From positions 1 through 10,048 of the forward strand of contig JAOXYB010068656.1 in assembly GCA_028565635.1 (NCBI GenBank): a stretch of DNA of 10,048 nt. The letters are read 5' to 3'. Under the pieces are notes generated by a model. It did not search any database and had not been told where the DNA came from. It worked only from the letters and a program-made list of their open reading frames with translations. Shown piece by piece: positions 6,910 to 10,048 of this stretch (positions are counted from its first letter, which is position 1; the number at the start of each line of letters is the position of its first letter). This DNA comes from Phoronis ovalis. Taxonomy: Eukaryota > Phoronida > Phoronidae. Made by a program: the position numbers and the translations under genes.

Positions 6910-9182
6910 CTACAAAGTAAATAGATAAAACGGTTTAACTTCTGGTAGTAAGATATAGACCCAAGGTTTAAGATATATTTATCAGTAGCAAACAATTCAT
7001 CTAGTAATCTGGATGACTTCATTTCTGAGTAGAAATTAAGAAACTAAGTGTTATACAACCCTGGTATACAACAAAATTATTATTATAGTATATGGCAGGG
7101 TCCACTAAAACAATTTCAATGCATAGTTTGTAAAAGTAAAAAAAAACTTAATGCCAGCCACATGCAGTACCTCATACTTTCATGCACCATTAGTCCTTCT
7201 TTCACAGACGTTTCAGTCCACCCAATGAAGTCATTTTCTTTGCACAAGTTCTCAATGTCGGTTTGTTCTACTTCCTTATGGGATATATCACACTGCAAAG
7301 AAAAACTTTTTCAAATCCCGAAAACATACGTCCGGAGTAATGTAGTAAAAGGCGCATCCCTTAAACAAACTCTGGCCACTTTTCGGAAAATGACCTGGGA
7401 AACTGATATAACTGTTATAAATGCAGAATCGGTGTTATCCTGTTGAGAAGCAACAGGGCACAATACACGCCGAATCAAATTAAAAAATACAGTCGAAGCA
7501 TAATAGTCCTCATGCCTATTTTATTAACGAAATATTCAATTCAAGGGTACTCCCGTTAAAATATAACATCACTGCAGCCTGTAATGAAAACATGTGGATA
7601 ATTAACCTAATGAACCCAGCATCTCTTTTAGGGTCACAAGTTTTTCCAAAGTCATTCATTCTTGACAAAAGAATTCCAGCACAGTTCTGTCAAAATGTTT
7701 TCCTTTCAGGGGGAGGGTTAATTTATGGAAAACCCCAGAACATGGATAGGTGAAATTCCAACAGGTACCTTGTTAGCCAAAAGGATGCATGGCACTAGAC
7801 TACCATCAGGTAGAGTACATTTTGAATCAAGATCTTTTTTCCATTTTATAACATTATTGAATGTGTTTCTCTGTGTTAAATCAAACATGATAATGCAGGC
7901 ATGTGCATCCTTGTAGTATACTCGTGTCATTGAAGTAAATCGCTCCTGACCTAAAAAATATTAAATAGAAATACTCAAATTTAGAATAATATATCCAGGA
8001 AGGATTATTTCTTTGTTATTTTAATCAAGAAATTACACAATAGTTTGCACACAATCAATCCAGCACAATACAAACCAGTCTGAATATTAAATGAATCCGC
8101 TAGTGTTCCATGCATACCTTCTTGTACCTTCTCAACTATGAATGGCGCTTGCATATATTATGAATAGGGAGTTCTGCTCCAAATGTATCACTTGTTCACT
8201 TGTCTACTAAATCCTTAAAAATGGGTCCACTTTTCACAGAAATGTCCCTAACAATTAATGCTTCCACTTTTTGGCAAAATCCCTAAGAGTGGGTAGTTTT
8301 TTCACAGGTGTGACTAAAGGTAGTGTTTCTGGGAGACTTTAAGAGAAAACCTTAAAAATGGGTCAATTTTTTGAGACCAAAATCCCTAAAATGGATGGAT
8401 ATTTTGATTGTTCTTGATAAGCTGCACATCCTCGTCTACAAATATGGTTAGTAACCCCAGGATACGGAACACTAACGGTTGGATGGATTTATTGAGATTG
8501 AATACAAACATATATGCTCAAACTTTTTTACAATAAGCCCCCTAGCATTAAACTAGACTCCTGGATTGGGAATCCTCCAAGGCAGTGACATGTGTTTTAT
8601 AACTTTTCATGTAATAATTAACTGAATACAATTATACCTGCAATATCCCACAGCTGAAGCTTGATTGTCATATTATCGGACCATTTTTCAACTTTCAATG
8701 CAAAATCAACTGGAACAAATACAACAAATTAACCTGTTGCTACAATATGCAAATGCATTGTGATCAGTAATTAAACATCGTAATTACGGAAAATTCTGTT
8801 AATTTACGGGTCATGATGGTCATGATGCTGATTTTTGTACTTCTTGATTTCATATATCAGTAGCATATCAATCAACAGATAGCTATTATTACGGTGTACT
8901 AGTAGCTACCAAAGTGGCTATATAATCATTATATCTCAGTTCAATACGGATGTTCTTTGTCCTCTGTTCATTTTGTGGTATAACTTCAGGTAGGCCTATA
9001 CAACAAAATCAACAATTACGTTATTTAGTAATTTAAATGCATCCGATAGTTTCGGATATTTTACCTCCTATAGTCCCTTTGTAGTCTCTCCTGAACGTAT
9101 CGTTAACGTATCTCTGTACAAACGATGTTTTCCCTACAGTAGGGTCACCGATGATAATTATCTTAAACAATTTCTCCGTCAT
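6774..9182 (-). CDS. RAB29: Rab GTPase of the Rab32/38/29 family, Rab29-like, complete, 5 exons
   Basis: A small GTPase that regulates membrane traffic at Golgi, endolysosomal or lysosome-related organelles. Exons in gene order are 9182-9065, 8709-8638, 7950-7769, 7292-7171 and 6909-6774. They total 630 nt, or 209 residues, against 203 in human RAB29. Motifs are P-loop GDPTVGKT (12-19), switch I T37 followed by the family signature VDFALKV (40-46), WDIAGQ (60-65, catalytic Q65), NKCD (123-126), ETSVK (151-155) and a C-terminal CSC (207-209) for geranylgeranylation. The switch II stretch QERFTSMTR and the motifs ACIIMFD and GWTETSVKE fit Rab29 better than Rab32/38, which have FGNMTR and ETSAK. 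The ATG at 9182 is firm: an in-frame TGA lies 27 bases upstream with no ATG between, and position -3 is G. The gene is convergent with the transporter. Family is certain; assignment to Rab29 is likely. Confidence 0.93.
7171..7292 (-). CDS. RAB29: Rab exon 4: CD of NKCD to G5 motif
   Basis: Acceptor tttctttgcag, donor GTACTGCA. Encodes CDISHKEVEQTDIENLCKEN, then FIGWTETSVKE with the G5 motif, ending HESM and a split Arg codon (phase 2). A longer plus-strand open frame overlapping this exon is a shadow. Confidence 0.93.
7293..7768 (-). other. Rab intron 3, 476 bases
   Basis: Intron between exons 3 and 4. No repeat or exon-like sequence recognised. A long plus-strand open frame entering it from exon 4 is the antisense of the coding exon. 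Confidence 0.8.
7769..7950 (-). CDS. RAB29: Rab exon 3: switch II to NK of NKCD
   Basis: Acceptor atattttttag, donor GTACCTGT. Encodes QERFTSMTRVYYKDAHAC, the central strand IIMFD, the DLDSK loop and CILLANK. The T-S pair at residues 69-70 corresponds to T71/S72 of human RAB29, the reported LRRK2 phosphorylation site. Ends at phase 0 between NK and CD of the guanine-specificity motif. Confidence 0.94.
7951..8637 (-). other. Rab intron 2, 687 bases
   Basis: The largest Rab intron. Its middle (8213-8400) is a degenerate tandem repeat, described separately. The adjacent 8100-8212 may belong to the same repetitive element. The remainder is unremarkable AT-rich sequence. Confidence 0.8.
8213..8400. 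repeat. Degenerate tandem repeat, about 34-base period
   Basis: Six imperfect units resembling CCCTAAAAATGGGTCA plus a T-rich TTTTTCACAG-like half begin near 8213, 8246, 8281, 8313, 8350 and 8384. Spacings are 33, 35, 32, 37 and 34 bases. The clearest units are 8213-8228, 8281-8295 and 8350-8365. The period is not a multiple of three, so this is not a protein repeat. It is probably a decayed minisatellite or the repeat core of a mobile element. Confidence 0.7.
8638..8709 (-). CDS. RAB29: Rab exon 2: VDFALKV to WDIAG
   Basis: A 72-base exon with acceptor gttccag and donor GTATAATT. It encodes the effector region VDFALKVEKWSD typical of the Rab32 family and ends inside the WDIAG motif. Phase 1 on both sides. 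Confidence 0.93.
8710..9064 (-). other. Rab intron 1, 355 bases
   Basis: AT-rich intron between exons 1 and 2. It has only short direct repeats (tcatgatg twice near 8811-8828) and nothing else recognisable. Confidence 0.8.
9065..9182 (-). CDS. RAB29: Rab exon 1: start codon, P-loop and switch I
   Basis: Encodes MTEKLFKIIIIGDPTVGKTS and on through YKGTIG. It contains the GxxxxGKT phosphate-binding loop and the switch I Thr. Donor GGAG|GTAAAATA, phase 1. The start is fixed by the upstream in-frame TGA at 9209-9207. Confidence 0.93.
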
Positions 9183-10048
9183 GACTAGAGACACCGGCGA
9201 AATAATTCAAGTACGAACAAATCCGTCAGGTGATTTCTGCCCTTTATACATTATCCATTTACATAAACTTTCCAAAAACTATTATCATTTCCAAATTATC
9301 AGTCCTTCCAACCGGTTCCAACAAGAGTGATTTCGGCTGCTCACAGGGTTTATCCTGTGTAAAAACTGTCTCAATTGCTATCACGCAGTGGGTGACTAGT
9401 TTAGTAGCTCAATCTGGTCACTGTTTCCCAATTTGTTCATCACATGAGCGTAATCACATGATATGCATTTTCTCGAAAGGTGGCGCTGCGAAAAAATATG
9501 TTTTACATCTAGTATACCCCTAGCTAAAAAACTTAAACAACCAGAAAACACATAATTATATCAACTTGCAATTGTGGCATCTACAAAAACTCGTATTGGG
9601 CGTTAATAGAAAAGCTATTAATTCGCAATACTCCGGTAACAAGAGCTCTGTAATTAATTGTTCAAAAACAATTGAGAGATCGCTATATCGCGGGCACTAT
9701 ATATCCTAGATTGAATTTATTCAACATGTTTCAAGTTACAATTAAAACTGTATTGAGTTGCAACCACGGAATAAGAAAAATGATAAGCGACATCAATGGC
9801 TATAAAACCTGGCATAAAACTGAAAAATTAAAAAAAATACCCGGGCGTGCTAAAACATGGCAGGCAGCACAATGAGATTTTGCCTATAAATGGTACCTTT
9901 GAAATTTTACATGTTTCTGACAGGGTTTCATAGCATATATATATATTGGGAGGCACATGTATATAATGATATTTAATGACAGTGCCGCCCGGGGTCTGCA
10001 GTATACAGTTACATCCTTTCCGAGAACATTCAAGGATAATTAGGACAG
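9183..10048. other. Rab upstream region: 5' UTR and presumed promoter, otherwise empty
   Basis: Upstream (minus-strand sense) of the Rab start codon. No TATA box or further coding exon could be assigned. It contains two TCACATGA sites (9440-9447, 9454-9461), an AT dinucleotide run near 9935-9947, and open frames that look like chance. The transcription start is not visible. Confidence 0.6.
9440..9461 (-). promoter_or_regulatory. Paired M-box/E-box-like sites upstream of the Rab gene
   Basis: TCACATGA occurs at 9440-9447 and again at 9454-9461, 14 bases apart. Both read TCATGTGA on the gene strand, about 260-280 bases upstream of the ATG. TCATGTGA is the core recognised by MITF/TFE bHLH-zip factors in vertebrates. 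Binding here is inference from the motif alone. Confidence 0.3.

Noticed and set aside
7048-7446. A 132-codon plus-strand open frame.
   Set aside because: It runs antisense through Rab exon 4, which is firmly supported by homology and splice sites; this is a shadow frame.
9230-9523. A 97-codon plus-strand open frame upstream of the Rab gene.
   Set aside because: No recognisable domain, unremarkable composition, and it sits in the presumed promoter/5' UTR.
9672-9875. A 67-codon plus-strand open frame near the right edge.
   Set aside because: Short, lysine-rich because of local A-richness, with no homology or splice evidence.
1-10048. CRISPR arrays, operons, tRNA or rRNA genes.
   Set aside because: No spaced direct repeats of CRISPR type, no tRNA T-loop/acceptor pattern and no rRNA-like block was seen. 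The gene structure is clearly that of an animal nucleus.

Overview
This window is animal nuclear DNA: two intron-containing genes, AT-rich introns with GT-AG boundaries, and a pair of foldback transposons. Nothing in it is prokaryotic. The compact introns (about 260-1200 bases), two genes in 10 kb, and a GAT-1-type GABA transporter beside a Rab29/Rab32-family GTPase suggest an invertebrate metazoan. The phylum cannot be fixed from the sequence.

Left half, plus strand (855-5670): the last eight coding exons of an SLC6 Na+/Cl- dependent neurotransmitter transporter. They join in frame into 314 residues covering TM6 to the C-terminus. The fragment aligns without a gap to mammalian GAT-1 (SLC6A1) over the sites compared, with a constant offset of 283 residues. 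It keeps the sodium, chloride, GABA-contact and gate residues. The exons for the N-terminus to TM5 lie beyond the left edge. The largest intron (3466-4677) holds a tandem, decayed copy of most of the preceding exon. It also holds two copies of one foldback MITE-like element, the first with about 90-base near-perfect terminal inverted repeats.

Middle (5671-6773): the region between two convergent genes. It holds the 3' UTRs and candidate poly(A) signals for both strands and no recognisable gene.

Right half, minus strand (9182-6774): a complete five-exon Rab GTPase gene of 209 residues. It has all the G motifs, a CxC prenylation end, and a switch II sequence that matches Rab29 rather than Rab32/38. 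One intron carries a degenerate tandem repeat of about 34 bases. The region upstream of its start codon (9183-10048) has no recognisable gene. It does contain two identical 8-base E-box/M-box-like sites.

The two genes are functionally unrelated: plasma-membrane neurotransmitter uptake versus endolysosomal/Golgi trafficking. They are simply tail-to-tail neighbours. I see no new multi-gene system. The items most worth a second look are the MITE pair, the duplicated exon, the Rab29-type switch II and an intronic antisense ORF of coding-like composition.
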